Shown: positions 40,475 to 53,460, numbered from the stretch's first letter. The stretch is 64,000 bases of DNA from Sphagnum compactum (GCA_965153455.1 OZ234495.1:13388875-13452874), one strand, 5' to 3'. A program made the numbers and translations. The notes: a model not told the origin generated them from the letters alone.

Positions 40475-43000
40475 TTTGACCTGCAGTAAGGAAGCAGATG
40501 TCAACTTATATAAATTTATTATGAATGGAAAACTGTTGTCCATGGGTGGGATTTTAGAAAAGAATGTTGGGTTCAGATATTATGCCAGCTATGAAGCAAT
40601 GTGAGGCCTGGGGTGGGCTGCTGTACCATGATTAATTGTAGCCTAAAGAGTTGTTGTAGATTTGTATCAGCTCTAGTTCAGGGTTTGTCAAGGTAAGGTG
40701 TGTATTTCATATCTTATACAGGTTGTAGTGTTCGTTCCTTTTCACACATTCATGAATCTGTCCAGGTATGTAGATTCCTTATAGAATAGTTGGAGCTCTG
40801 TATTGCTGATGATAATGCATCATGTCCAATCCTATATTTTCAAAACTCTTCAGGCTTGACTTTTCTTAAGTACCTTATAACCCTATTATTGGTCACCTCT
40901 CCATTCTGTTTTGAGCAGATTTGAATCATAATTTTGGAGATGTTTCTTCCACTGATTTAAATAGATATTCAGCATTCAGGTAGTGACCAGCTGGGTTGTT
41001 TGACATCTATGTCAGGGTTCAGAAAGGCCTCTCCAGCTACCTCTTTATCACTGGTTCTTTGGGTCGTCTGTCTTGGAAGCTGCCATCCAAATAAGGTTAT
41101 TCTTATTTTGTGATGTGCATTTTTGGCTTTAGTTGGCTCTTGATTTGGTTTGATTTTCTCCTTTTCTTCCAATTGTATGGTTGTCATTCCATGGTTATAG
41201 TTAAATTGCACCCTTAAGGTTCAGAATGTTCTTAGTCAAGTTGTGTGATTTTGTTTAGTGTTATGCTCAAATCTTCCCAACCACATAGGACACTTTTGTG
41301 GCATCTAAGGTTCTCTTGTGTGTCTTCAGTTGCCCAGCTGTAGCTCTGTTGAGTGAGTCATTTTGTCACAAGCCCAACTATAAAATTTGAGAGTTGTCAG
41401 TCCTTTTCGAAGGGCTCCATGTTCTTTTGCCTCTATGTTCTTCTGTCTTTTCCAAGTTCATTTCAGTTCTTCTTCTTTAATGTGAACCTGCCAAACTTAA
41501 GGCGATAAAGTGAAACAAGGAGGGGAAAAAGGATAAATGAAGGACAGAGGTTCTAGTTACTAGCTAAATCCCAAATAATAGCTGATGAAGACCAAACTAA
41601 AGATCAAGTTGTTCAGCTATCAATAGTAAGTAGCAGACCAGAATATGAAATAGGAGAAGGACAGAGTTAGCCAGCCCCATTGTGACTGCCCCAAGTAGGA
41701 TGGGGGATGCCATGCATGTTTTTTCACAAGATTCGAAAAGATGGGGGCCACTTGTATCTTTTGATGTGTGATTGAAACTCCTTGTCTAGGAAAGTGATTA
41801 GGATTGAGAGGGAAAGACCTGAAGTCCAGAACTTTCATCCCCCATGTGGTATGTGGTTTTCAACTTTCCCAAGTTTGAATGGGCCTTTGAAGGTCAAGGT
41901 CAGAGTCCTAGATTACTTTAGGAAATTTGAGTGGCTTACAATGGGCAACTTTCTGCTAGTGATCTTTTTGTAGCAAAAATGAACTGCCTTTAAGGCAGCC
42001 ATCCAGTGCAAATTGGGAGTTTCTTGATTTCCCTTGGATCAAGATCACACACTTTCACTTGAGTCAACAAATGTTTCTTAAATGTAGAGTTGGTGATAGC
42101 TTTCAATATCTTGAAGTTTCAATCCCTTAATATATATTCAAGCTCAGTTTGTAAATTTGCAAGAATGGATTCATCACTGTAACATGTATCTACTTAAAAA
42201 GGTTTGCAAAAAGCAAAAAGGTTCTTGTTAAGGTGGTTGAGTACTCCTTGTGTATTTTGTACTTTGATTCCACTTTTTTAAAGTCTTGCAACATCATGAA
42301 TAATTTGTTTAGTTTAGACCTTGTTTAGTTTCAATAAAAGATTTCGAGAGTTCAATAGTTCGTATTCTCATTCAACCATGTGCTTTTACCTTTCATGTCT
42401 CAATCAACCAATGATAGCAGTTATGTACGACAATTGTGGGCATGTTTCAATTAGCGACTTAACTGCATGTCTCTGCAGGTTATCCCAAATTCTGACTTTG
42501 GTTCAAAGTTCATGATTTTATGATTTACTATTATTTTTCTGGGTCAGCACTTGACAATCATTTTTATCATTCCAATTTTCTCGCTCTTTCTTTCTTTCTT
42601 TCTCTAGATTTATAGACACACACACACACTCAGACTTCACCACACAAATTGCACATTATTGGATTTTCTCTCACCCTGCATCTAGATTGATTTTTAAAAT
42701 TATTAATTGAATAAGTAAATATACAACAAGAAATTGGGCAAGCCAACAACATGAACATCACACCCACAACGTAGTTCCATTAGATTGGTTAATGCGGTAG
42801 AATAAAGTCTAATTATATGGAGCCAATAACTCAGAAATGCACAAGAATTTGAAGACATTTGATTGAACAATGTCAACCAAGGAATTTGCATACAAAAGTT
42901 CAGAGTCAATAATGTGTGAGAACCACGTACTATGTCAGCTTGAGCACTCAACAAGCATCGCTTCTCTTTCTGGCTGCCCATGAATGTGGAGGTGAGCCAC
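40475..43000. other. Rab2 3' UTR and downstream DNA
   Basis: No further coding sequence recognised. The first several hundred bases are probably Rab2 3' UTR. Short ORFs on both strands, such as 41620-41838 minus, have no family features. Confidence 0.45.
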
Positions 43001-43110
43001 CAGCCAGAACGGGATGCCAGAAATGACCACCCAGCCCCTTCCATTGTGTAAAGTAGATAATAGTTGCACTACATTCTGGAGTGTGTGTGTGTGTGGAATC
43101 AATTTCTGAT

Positions 43111-43230
43111 CGCCAGAATCAGTCATCCCCTGCTGATTCTAATGACAGAATTAGTTGCCCCTGCTGATTCTGGTGGCAGAATTAGTTGCACCTGCTGATT
43201 TTAGCGGCAGAATCAGCCAGAGTCTGATTC
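43111..43230. repeat. Short tandem array of self-complementary units
   Basis: Three to four units of about 32 bases alternate CAGAATCAG / CAGAATTAG with CTGCTGATTCT, so each unit can pair with itself or its neighbour. The array directly follows a (GT)n run at about 43080-43095. Confidence 0.7.
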
Positions 43231-43500
43231 AACCATGTATACAACAACCTGAATTTCTGAAAGAATAGACACCTTGGACTAAGTTTTAGATACCTACTTT
43301 TGCTTTTGATAGCTGTCTAATACATATGCGTTTGATATAATACGCCATATTTATTGGTAGAATTGGAGCTTGAAACCTGCTTCAACATCTTTTACCATGT
43401 AATTAATTTATTTGCATGGTAAGATGTTTAACTGCATGGGAGAGAGCTGCTGGTGCAGTCCAAACCAGGTGGCACTATCCATCCACATTCATGAACGGCA

Positions 43501-43521
43501 TATAAGAGGGCCCCGGGGCCC
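43501..43521 (+). promoter_or_regulatory. TATA-like box followed by a perfect GC palindrome
   Basis: TATAAG at 43501-43506 is followed at once by the perfect 14-bp palindrome GGGCCCCGGGGCCC (43508-43521). The next 500 bases are less AT-rich and hold overlapping ORFs (43658-43885 and 43674-43988) that I do not recognise. It could start an unannotated transcript. Confidence 0.3.
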
Positions 43522-46113
43522 ATATTTATGCTCAATGGACGGTGCGATTTGAGAGCGAAGATTTGAGTCGTCGTCGTCGTCCCTGTCCCTGTGTAGAAGA
43601 AAGAAATCAATAACTGTTTGTTTATTTCGCTACAGGACGGAAGAACAGTATTACCTATTGAGCGCCTGTTTGGTTGTTGCTGTTGCAACGCGCTTTGTGC
43701 TCATGGCTTTTGAAGTCTGCTACTGCTGCTGGCTTCGTGATTGGTATTTCCGAAAGCTATCATTTCTTTCTCTCGATTCTTCGACACCGAGATTACACCC
43801 CGTTAATCATCAGCCTGCAGCAGCCAGCAGATGCAATTACGTTGTGGCGCGGAAGTCATGGATCAAAGACGGACATGAAAGTTAGAAGATGTTCTTTACA
43901 CGAGGACCTATATTCTATGTATATGGCATTTGACTACCAGGAGTGCACCTTCCAGTGTTGCAGTTTGTGGCCGCTTCGTCTTCGTTAGGTTTTGAGGAAG
44001 TTTATCGGGCCTCCAGGACGATGTACTGACCCAGTCTGTTCCTCAGTATGCGATATTCACTTTCACTACTAGCTAGCTGCAGGTTGAGGAACAGTTTGCA
44101 GTAGAGATTTGTGTTGAAGCAAGTAATTGCTGCTGTGTGCAGAAGCTGGTCTGAAGGCTGAGACAGACTATAGTAATGCGATATGGATCATATAATAGAT
44201 CATGCCCTCAGGATCGATCATGCAGGAAACTGTCATAGCAACACCCGTTGTGATTAAGCCACTAGTAATTTATATCCTGCATTTTGATTGCTGCGGGAGA
44301 TCAACACCTGTGCAACAAAATAGTGTGCTAGTGAGTTCTAGACCTGAACAAAATGCGATACATTTCAGGGCCTGCTGGAATAGCTCTTTAGATATTTGAT
44401 CCATGAGATGAATTTTCCTGCTTTAAGAGCAGCTCTGCTCTACCCATACTTGGCATTTGACTCTGCAACAACAGTTGTTTCTCCCATTCAAGATTACTTA
44501 TTTATTGATTCCAGGCTCCACCCATGAACGTGAACCTGAGACAGTAAAAGGTCAGAACCTACTAATAACAAACCACCTGAACCAATCAATACATCTGACC
44601 AATCAAGACCAGGTATTAGAGTCTGCTGTGGCTTTTGCCAGCCTCCACATATTGAGCCAAAAATCTGATCCACGACCATTTTGTTGAGTATGTTGGGAAA
44701 TTTTCTTTTTGATCATCATCCAAAACATGTTGTGCTGTGTGTTAGTAGAGATGCTCTAGCATCACGAGTTGTGTAATAGATATTAGAGCTGTTTTGAGCT
44801 TCTTGACAATGAGAGCAGTGAATGTGCACCTGGAGAGGCCTGGAGAGGATGTCTACCAGATTACTGATTCATTGAACGTCGTATTTCAATGCTCAGAATC
44901 TAATACTGTCATGCAAGTGCAGGTTTGCATTACATTTTGTCATATCAGCTTGCAGAATCTGATGAGCTTGTAATTTTGGAAATTAGTTACTTTTTTGTTA
45001 AACAACTACACAAACACTAGCTTGCAGTAATTTGTATCTACACATCACCTGAGACCTAAATACATTACTTGGGTATTGCATCAGTGTACATTCTTGTGGA
45101 TTAATCACTATGTGCATGCTAAGGTTCCCCATGGGGTAGCCATTGCAGTTGGTTGATAAAGCTGTTTTGGCTTATCATGTTATATAGGTATAATCACTAG
45201 ATAAGCAGGGGGAAAGAAATCTGGTGGGAGTCAACTCTTTGAAGGATGGAATTGCAGAGATAATTCATTACAAGATCTTTCACTACCCACGTTGTGCTTG
45301 CAACCTAGACATGAGTAATTGTTTTGACCTGTCAATGAGCCTGCTAGCAAAAGCTCAATCATGGTGCAATGAGACTGTTGATACATGCAGATATCAAATA
45401 GAAAAGCTGTTAAAGATCATCCATCAGTCGACCCCAAATTTCCATAACAAAGATGAGCACAAATTTTTAAATGCCACAGATATGGGAGAACTGTACACTT
45501 GGAGCAAGATGACAATGATGGGCAGCATTGACTCTCAACCCTCTGTAGAAGTACACTGAGGGCAAACCAGCAACAGAGTAACAGCAACAAGTCAACAATA
45601 ATGACAAGACCCATGCTTGTCAAACAGGGTTTTGCTTCTTTTCTCTTGTAGCTGACTACAAACTGATGGCATGTACCTATTTGCATGCCTACTTCCAGAA
45701 GCATGACCTAACAAACAATTGATCTGCATTAAGGATCCATGCTGCTCCCCAGAAAGAGAGCTGCTGGCATGTGAGACAAATGAACCTGGGAACCCTGCTT
45801 AGTGATTAATGCCTAGCATGTTGCCATGATAGGGAAACTGACCATTGTTCCCATACCAACCTCACCCGTACAAGGTTCCATCTGTGTAGCTACGCAGCAT
45901 GCCAGAAGGCTGCTCTCTATCATGGACATGAGGATCTGCAAGGAGTGGGACCCATTACATCATTCTACTGTAGGTAACCCCTGACTTTCCGGAACAGCTT
46001 ACATTCTCAGTCTTGAAACCCTCATCTAGTTCTCCTTTCTTGTGCCATTCACCTTGACCAAAAATGCACCAGCTTTGAACCAAAGCCCATAACCTGAATG
46101 AGAGAATCCCTTG
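43522..46113. other. Unassigned region, possible non-coding transcript
   Basis: Moderate-GC sequence with several short ORFs. The longest, 45224-45559 plus (111 codons, GTG-started in the frame), matches no family I know. No splice-consistent gene model could be built. Confidence 0.3.
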
Positions 46114-49100
46114 TCACCTCTTCCGCCGTTTTAGTTCAGGCTGCACATAGACCAGAAGACAGATCAAAGCCAAGAAAGACTCCTGAATTACACAGCTCTA
46201 AACGGACAGACCATGCCTCTCAGCTTTTCCTTTGCAAAGGCAAATCAAGCCTTTGTACAAGACCTGAATGAGTTCCTCAAAACAACATGCAGAGCTCACT
46301 TAGCACTGGATGCAACTACAGACAACCATCATAAAATTTGATGCACATGATGACAACCAACTCAATGTGCGTGAGGTTGACTTGATGTCAAAGATTGTTA
46401 GGATAATGCCAGGCTTTAACAGAATGGTTCCAATGCCTTTTTCCTGATCAACTTGAGAATAGCAATCACAAGTCATTAATTGCTCAAGAGGGGTGGAAAC
46501 TGGAAACTGCAGCCAGACACATATGCATTGATTACCTTCATGTCTGGTGTCTTATGTGACGGTCCACTTGCCCTTTTGTGGTTCTCTGGGGCACAACTAG
46601 CACAGGTGTATTTATCCATATTTGTCACCTGCTCAGGTGTCAAGTCCACACAGTAGCTATGAAACCTGCAAAATTTTCAACAGAACTCAGATAATTCATC
46701 ACTTCAAATTCCCTGCCAGCATTTATCCTGCAACCCCTGGACTCTTCTTCACATTGCAATCCTCTTTCTTGCACATTATCTTTCCTGGTCGATTAAAGCA
46801 AACTGGAACCAGGAGGGAATTTCTTCCTTTGTACCATGGTTGATAATCTACTAATTAACCTATCTATGAGATTCCAGAGAAAAATCCACTAACACTCTTG
46901 ACTATTGAGAACTTCTTCATATCCACAATTGTCAAACTGAATAAAATTGAGAGTTGATCTGCCCAGAAGGTTATAGTGATTTCAGATAGCATAACATATC
47001 AGCAAGTTATGAAAAAGAGGAAACCAAAAAACAGAGAAAACAAAAACTGAGGAGAGACAGTGACGATTATACACATCTTCAGAAACCTTCAACAACAGCA
47101 CGTGTGGTATTCACCTACATAAAAACCCCCATGGCTTTCATCAGCTCCCGGCAATGGGTGGAAGTCAATGTCAAACATTAAACAACATACAGAGTTCCTC
47201 TATAAAGTGTGGCACTGATAGGAAAACCTGGCCACAAAATTGTCTAGCTCAAGAAACCCTAAAAGGAAAGGAGAAGACACAGAAACAAAAGAAAGAGACA
47301 CAAATACACAGGAAACCAAAAGGGCTTTTTGCAGCTACAAAGTTGTAAGAAGCTATAAAGATGACTATTGACTACTCCAAATTGGGAGTGTCTGAGATAT
47401 TTGGAATCCAGACATGAGGCATACACATCATGTTAATGCCTGCATATTCTGGCTGAGAACCCTTATAAAAAATGCCAATTCTTAATCCCTTGAAATTTTG
47501 GGATATTGCTGAATCCAAAAAATTAGAACTAATAAGATGATCCCAAAATCAAACTCAAAAGAGATGAGGAGGAAGTTAGCTAAAAAGACTGCACAATTGC
47601 TACCCATTAGGATAGCCATCAACTGCTCGAAAACTTGACTTACAAACTGAAGCTTTTGTTCCCTAGTAGCTACAGAGACCCTGTAGACCTAATCTCATCC
47701 TTGCTAGCAGCTTGATACAACTCTAAACATCAGATTCCAACAAATTGGCTACATCTAAATGCTTTGAAGAGAATTTATCCCATTGAAAACTGAAGCAACC
47801 TTATGCATCTTTACAAACAAACACAGAGTTATCACCAAAATTTACCCATATGGGTAACAACAAAGAAAAGTGGAATATCTTAAGGGCTCTAGAATTAACA
47901 CAAGAGAAAGAAACTGACGCTGGCTAAGGGGCAAAGATTAAATCTTCAACTTGACAAAGTCAAAGACTTTGGAACATTCACTCAAGAGTGCATGCACCCA
48001 TAGGATCCCATCTTGGCTGATAACAATTTTGCTGAGACCTCTCTATCAATAGCTTCTTGAAGAGACAAACTACTTAGAAAAGACAATCTAAACATAGTAT
48101 CTATAGGCGAAAAGGTCAATTATACTAGGCCCTCACAGAGTGTTGTGGTTCGGCTGAAATTCCAAGACCAAAAGTGAGGATTAATAGAACAATGTAAATT
48201 GGAAAAAGACCAATCAATACTCAAAATCTTCTGGACTTCCAAGAGGCTCACACCCTGTGCAATATCTCTATAATCAAAAGAAATATCAACCTAAAGATTT
48301 CCATACTACTACGGGGTGGAGAACAACATATTCTAAGGATCAAAGGAAGACACTTCATGGCAGAAGGAGGTTCAGAATAGAACAGAGCCCGACATTATAC
48401 ATGACATAAAACAAACACTGGGATACTGAGATCTCTACCAAGAACTGAGATTATATGTACAACTGTTGCCAAGAGGACTCAAGATATTGATAAGCTGCAA
48501 AGTGTGGCCAATAGAATACTTAACTTGAGAGGAGGAAGCTCACTTAAAGTAAAATCCCACCAGGATGACTACAAAGAAGGACAGTCTGGGTTCACTGAGA
48601 AACTGCATGAAACTCAATCTTACATGGCACATCACAGTGACCATTAACTGCAAATTATGTAGTATGACAACAGTACCCAGGGACCCCTTGATGCCAAACA
48701 CAATGAATCAACCCAAAAATAGCCAAACTGATAGTGTAACTTGAAGAATTCCAAGTAGCTGCTGCAATGTGTTCCTGTGCACAAATTGAATAGGTGGGGC
48801 AAAGGATAGATGAGCCTACCAGTCCTTGCAAGATTCACATTGCACCATAAGGTCATCAGGATTATAGGGCATTTCACATTTACAATATCTGCACACATGC
48901 CAACACTTGAATTAAAATCTGCAACAAAGATCTGAACAGAAGGTTGTCCCAAGCCATCTGATTAGGGCAACACAGGCTGTCTGACTTGACCAACCTACAA
49001 TATGAGGTCAGAGAGCTGGAATCAATGAAACTTTCAGATTCAGCAGGCCTGGCAATTAGACAATGTCTCTGACCCCCCCCCCCCCCCTCTCATTTCCCAG

Positions 49101-50812
49101 AACCAGACTCAGACTCAGATGACCCATGTTAACAATATCCAGGGATGGGATGGCACAAGGTTGCCAGTCCATGCAGAAACTGTTCATAACCGATGGAAGA
49201 GAGCTGGACTTCCAGAAGGAGCTGCCGATGGTCTGTCAGGCTCAAGTTGTCACTTAGCTGACCCTGTAGCACATCAAATTCATTTCCCAGAACACTCCTT
49301 GTAACTATGTAGTATTTGCTTTAGGTAAGAGGTTCTCCTGAGGAAACAATTTTTTTCAGTAGGCTGCATGCAGGAGATTTGCATGACAAAGTGATATCCT
49401 TGAAACCAAATCAACGGAAGAGCTCACAAGCATACCACAAAGATATGCCAGGAGACAAATGTTGCAGCCCAAAAGAGTCTTGTGAATTCGAAGATTAGGC
49501 AAGGATATCAAACACCACACATCCAACACAAGTATGAATGCTAGTCTGTAGAGCTCTACTCTACTCTCTGAAGTTTTGCTTCCAGTTAACATGATGTAAC
49601 ATGATGCACAATGCAACCTCATTTTCAACCCTAAGGAAGCAATAGAAACAAGGGTAAAACTACACTACAAATGGGGTAGAAAAGAGGTGCACCCATTGCT
49701 GTTGGATTCTCCTGCGGGACTGTGATATCACATGGGAATACCTGACTTTAAGGAAGTAATTTCCAGGCTTGTAAGCTGATCAAGCTGTAAAGATATCAAC
49801 TGTTCTGAAAGGTTTTCATATTGCAGTTAAGCTAAACAGACCAAGCTTCCTGTAACTTCTATATAGTGACGAATTTTCAATATGATAGAACGTGGAGATA
49901 ATTACTGCTTGTTTGAATTCTTCCAATGAGACCTTGCTATGGCTCTCTATGGTTCACAGAATTTTTGGCAACCTGGTGTACGTCTTGTATGCTACAAGTC
50001 AAGCTCTGGTGGCCACCAGACGATTGCTTCTCTTGGCATTGAACTAGTTGTTCACCAGGTGAAGGTTTAGTACTGTCTTCCACTTCTCAGGAAAGAAACT
50101 AACAAAGTAATAGTTTGCAAAGTATCCAATACTTTGCCGTTCACTATGTTCCAAAGAAATTCTGAAGTTTGGCCAAGACATCCTTCATATAGCTGTGGCC
50201 AGCCAAAAAACATGAGGACAGAAGCATGCTTACACAGCCACTCGATCAGGAGTGAAGCCACCAGTTGCTGCCTTGTACTCGAAGCGGCAGAAATAGTCAT
50301 CAGATCCAACACTGTCAAGTTTAGTATAGTTCTTGAAAGTGTGGACAATGCATTTGCCTTCAATGGTATCGGCACTCTGGATATCGTAATGGTCGGACAG
50401 AAAGAGCTCCTTGACCCCATGAAACTGCCTCCGACCTCCCAATGACTCTTCGGGACGATAATACCATCGAACTCGCACCTTCACGTTGCTCCTGCTGTCC
50501 GCCTCAATTTTCTCTATCTTGGCTACATATGGAGGCTTATCTGCCTCTTGGCTGCGCATCAAAACCGTATCTCCCACTGCACCCCCACCGATCTGGCCCT
50601 TCACAACTTTGCTGCGTAGTAGTACATCATTTAACACGTCCGACGACGACAACGGGCTTGGGACGAAGACAAAACAACAAAGAAGAGCAGCAGAAGTGAT
50701 GATCCCCACTTTGAAAGGTATGATGATCCACATACATACCTTTTACCACTTTATGCGTTCCTTTTATCGTGTAGGAGTCGAGTGCTTTCTTTGCCGCCTT
50801 CGCTTTCGCCAT
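46114..50812 (-). CDS. EBS: BAH-PHD histone reader, EBS/SHL family
   Basis: Five exons, 50812-50740, 50576-50234, 48888-48820, 46665-46536 and 46140-46114, with phases 1,2,2,0, encode 213 aa. The N-terminus [17 protein letters not shown] is EBS-like. The BAH domain follows (about 25-138) with Tyr41, Trp62 and Tyr64 at the positions expected for the H3K27me3-binding aromatic cage, plus [25 protein letters not shown] and [10 protein letters not shown]. The PHD finger (about 139-186) has a full C4HC3 set: Cys141, 143, 156, 159, His164, Cys167, 183 and 186; in this family it binds H3K4me2/3. The last exon is only 27 nt and gives the basic tail PELKRRKR. Introns 2 and 3 are 1.3 and 2.2 kb. In Arabidopsis these proteins repress flowering genes as switchable chromatin readers; here only the conserved reader function is inferred. 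One gene may represent both seed-plant paralogues. Confidence 0.93.
49073..49087. repeat. Poly(C) run of 15
   Basis: Fifteen consecutive C residues in intron 2 of the EBS-like gene. Confidence 0.9.
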
Positions 50813-51700
50813 GGTCTATAACCAACCCCACGACGAAAAAGTACGAGACTATCGAAAACAAGCAAGCAAGAAAGCAGCCGCCACGACGTCTAAACACACA
50901 CTATTTCCGTCCGCTGAAACCCTCGCACACACACACAAACGGTCACAAGCTAGAGCTATCCTCCCACCTACTTGAAAGCCATAATCTCACACATACTTTC
51001 TCTCTCTTTCTCTCTCTATAACACCACCGATGCAACCTCACCTCGTATCGCAATGCCGTACAACAAAACCTCACCCTAGCAACACAAGTCTCATCTCTTT
51101 ACTCCGGCCGTTTCCCAACTCCCCCTTTCATTCACCATCATCACCTTCTACCAACAACACATCCAGAAACTGTTCACGAAATCCTACCAAGACCCACATC
51201 TTGCACCCTTTCACATATCCACGAGGGGAAAGCACAATATTGCGCGACTAATGATGAGCATAGAGTCTTCTGATATCTCCACCTCCTGATATTTACCAAC
51301 CTAGCTTACTCTCTCTCTTTCTCTCTCTCTCTCTCGTCTACTCGGAGGAGAGTATATCAAGCCCTCACGATTTTGCGGATCGAGTTGCACATAATACACA
51401 AACACACACATATATGATGCACACTTACATCAGCTTACAGAATTTCAGATGCGGGAATACAACAAGCTACTACGAATGTTGGAGACAAATCGGTGGTGAT
51501 GTGTTATGTTTGATTGCTGCCATGCCCCAAACGGACAACAAGCACACATGGTCGGTCGGTCGGTCGGTCACTTGCTCTCTCTCTCTCTCTCTCTCTCCCT
51601 TAGAGAGATGTCCCAAGGCACAGCCGCTCTCACGCTCTCTCTCTCACTCTCGCGCACACAGAAAGACAAGATGCTCGCCCTACCGTTCCCCTTTTTAATG
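50813..51700 (-). promoter_or_regulatory. EBS-like gene promoter and 5' region with CT/GA and GGTC repeats
   Basis: Seen from the gene, this upstream stretch contains GAGA-type runs: CT repeats on the plus strand at about 50998-51018, 51310-51336 and 51576-51598. Five tandem GGTC units lie at about 51550-51569. GA/CT tracts are common in plant core promoters and bind BPC-type factors, so a regulatory role is plausible. No TATA box was pinned down. Confidence 0.45.
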
Positions 51701-52330
51701 TATTCTTGGTGTGTACATTTTCATCTTGGGCTGCTTCGGAGTCGCTTGGCCTCGAATCCAATTTTTTTTTGTTACTGTGCTATTGAGGGCATGCGTCAAA
51801 AAATCAAAAATTTTTTTTTTAAGGGGTACGCTAGCTTATTTTCAACTGTTGAAAGTAATTTGGCAATTTCAAGTCTTTTTTTGGCGAAAATTTTATAAAA
51901 GGATTCTTAAACTCCTCTCTACCTACTACTACTTTCATATCTGATCTATGGTCAAATTTGGCTAAATCTTCTTGTGGACGATTGCCAGTTTGGCTACATT
52001 ACAAAATTGGAATTTTTAAATAAATAAATAAATAAATAAAATTTATAAATTATAAATAAATTATTTTCCATTATAAAAAAAAACCCCTGTCTCAAGAACG
52101 TGCTAAACACTTGTGGGCTAAGTTAAAAACCTTTTTTTTTTTATTCTAGAAAAAAAATAGGGGACTAGGGAATAGGGGGGGCTGCTTGTCTTGAAGATGG
52201 TATGGCACCTATGTAGGGTTGGTGTGGTGAGAATTAAATTATATATGGCGTCCCAATAGGGTTGGTGTCCTGAGGATGATGGCATGGAAGGTTCTTTAGG
52301 GGGGGGGGGGGGCGGGGGTAGGTCATATAT
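51700..52330. other. Intergenic DNA with simple repeats
   Basis: Includes an (AAAT)n run near 52016-52040, A/T homopolymers and a run of 14 G residues (52299-52312). No gene seen. Confidence 0.6.
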
Positions 52331-52331
52331 C

Positions 52332-52786
52332 TAAGGCCCACTTTACACAAGGAGTCATGACTGATGTTCAACTCAAATCAAGCATTCCTATTGGTGCAAA
52401 AGTTAAAATTAGCCCCAAAGGGCTTTACTTTACACAAGTTGTAGTCACAAGGCTGAAATAGAAAAATATATATATATTTTTTCAATTTGCCCCCAAGTTA
52501 CTAATAAATGCTGACTCTTTACGGCCTTGTATTGGCCCCAAGGCTGGAAATTTGATCGTATCTAACCGAATTTTGGACCCCAATTTGCAACCGTTGGGAC
52601 CAATGTTCCAGCATTTATAAATATCCCGATGTCAATGTTCTATAGCATTTATTCATAACCCGAGGCCAAACAACAAGCCCCAAAATGCTCAAAGTTGGCC
52701 CCAAAATGCTCAAAGTCGGCCCCAAAATGCTCAAAGTTGGCCCCAAGTTTTTTCAGCCCCGACTCCTAGTGTAAAGCGGCCCTTAA
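52332..52786. mobile_element. Tourist-like MITE with TAA target-site duplication
   Basis: Inverted ends at 52335-52356 (GGCCCACTTTACACAAGGAGTC) and 52761-52783 pair with about 3 mismatches and a 1-base end difference. Both sides are flanked by TAA (52332-52334 and 52784-52786), the 3-bp duplication typical of PIF/Harbinger-Tourist elements. The 400-bp interior has no transposase. It carries three tandem 21-bp units (52677-52739, core CCCCAAAATGCTCAAAG). Confidence 0.65.
52677..52739. repeat. Three tandem 21-bp repeats inside the MITE
   Basis: Three units starting GCCCCAAAATGCTCAAAG differ at one base; a truncated fourth starts at 52740. Confidence 0.9.
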
Positions 52787-52851
52787 GGATGAAAATTGCA
52801 CCCTCAGTCAGTCGGGCCATGTTGTTCCCTGACATTAAGGTTTGTAGTAAA

Positions 52852-53077
52852 TAAAGGGGGCATTCACACTTGATGTTAAGTCAGTGTTAAATGAAAATCT
52901 AGGTGGCATCCTAGGTGGCACCCAATGTTAAAATGTGTGATAGCTTAATTTTAAGTGAGTGTAAACATAACATAAAAATGTTCATGGTAAGTAGGTGTAA
53001 GTCCTAAATGACTAGCATGGTGTTAGGGGACTCAACACTAGAGTCCCTAACAACGCCGAGTGTGAATGCACCTTAAG
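52852..53077. mobile_element. Second Tourist-like MITE with TAA target-site duplication
   Basis: Inverted ends lie at 52855-52877 (AGGGGGCATTCACACT...) and 53053-53074 (reverse complement AGGTGCATTCACACT...), both flanked by TAA (52852-52854 and 53075-53077). The element is about 220 bp, non-coding, and separated from the first MITE by only about 65 bases. The two termini sequences differ, so they belong to different subfamilies. Confidence 0.65.
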
Positions 53078-53361
53078 TCGTCCATATAATAGTGGGGAGG
53101 TCGTAAAAAGTAGGTAGAAAATGACAGAATCGGCCACCATGGCCAATTCTGCCATTTGAAAGCCTTGGAGAAGAAGAGAATGTTCTTGGAATTTGGGCAG
53201 AATAGGTAGGGTGTTCTTTGCAAGGGGTATTATTAGCCCAGGCCAAAAATAGTGACGAACTCTTTTGGGACGACAAATTTCATGCAGCCAATGGGAAGGC
53301 CCAGGCATGCACTCAAGATGCCTTGCTTTTGTTGGCTTTTTTCATTTTAAGTTTTGGTTAA

Positions 53362-53460
53362 GGGGGGGGAAGGGGGGGGGTTTCCCAATGTGTTCCCACT
53401 ATGTTCCCTTCAAGTTCCCAATATGTTCCCCAAGTTCCCAATGCCCCATCCCCTGCATTT
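53362..53460. repeat. G runs followed by TTCCCAA-rich repeat fragment
   Basis: Runs of 8 and 9 G are followed by repeated AGTTCCCAATATGTTCCC-like words. This mirrors, in opposite orientation, the sequence at 27129-27260. Confidence 0.5.

Noticed and set aside
43111-43230. CRISPR-like array
   Set aside because: Units are adjacent with no unique spacers and this is plant nuclear DNA.
45224-45559. 111-codon plus-strand ORF as a gene
   Set aside because: No ATG at its start, no recognisable motif, and no flanking splice-consistent exons.
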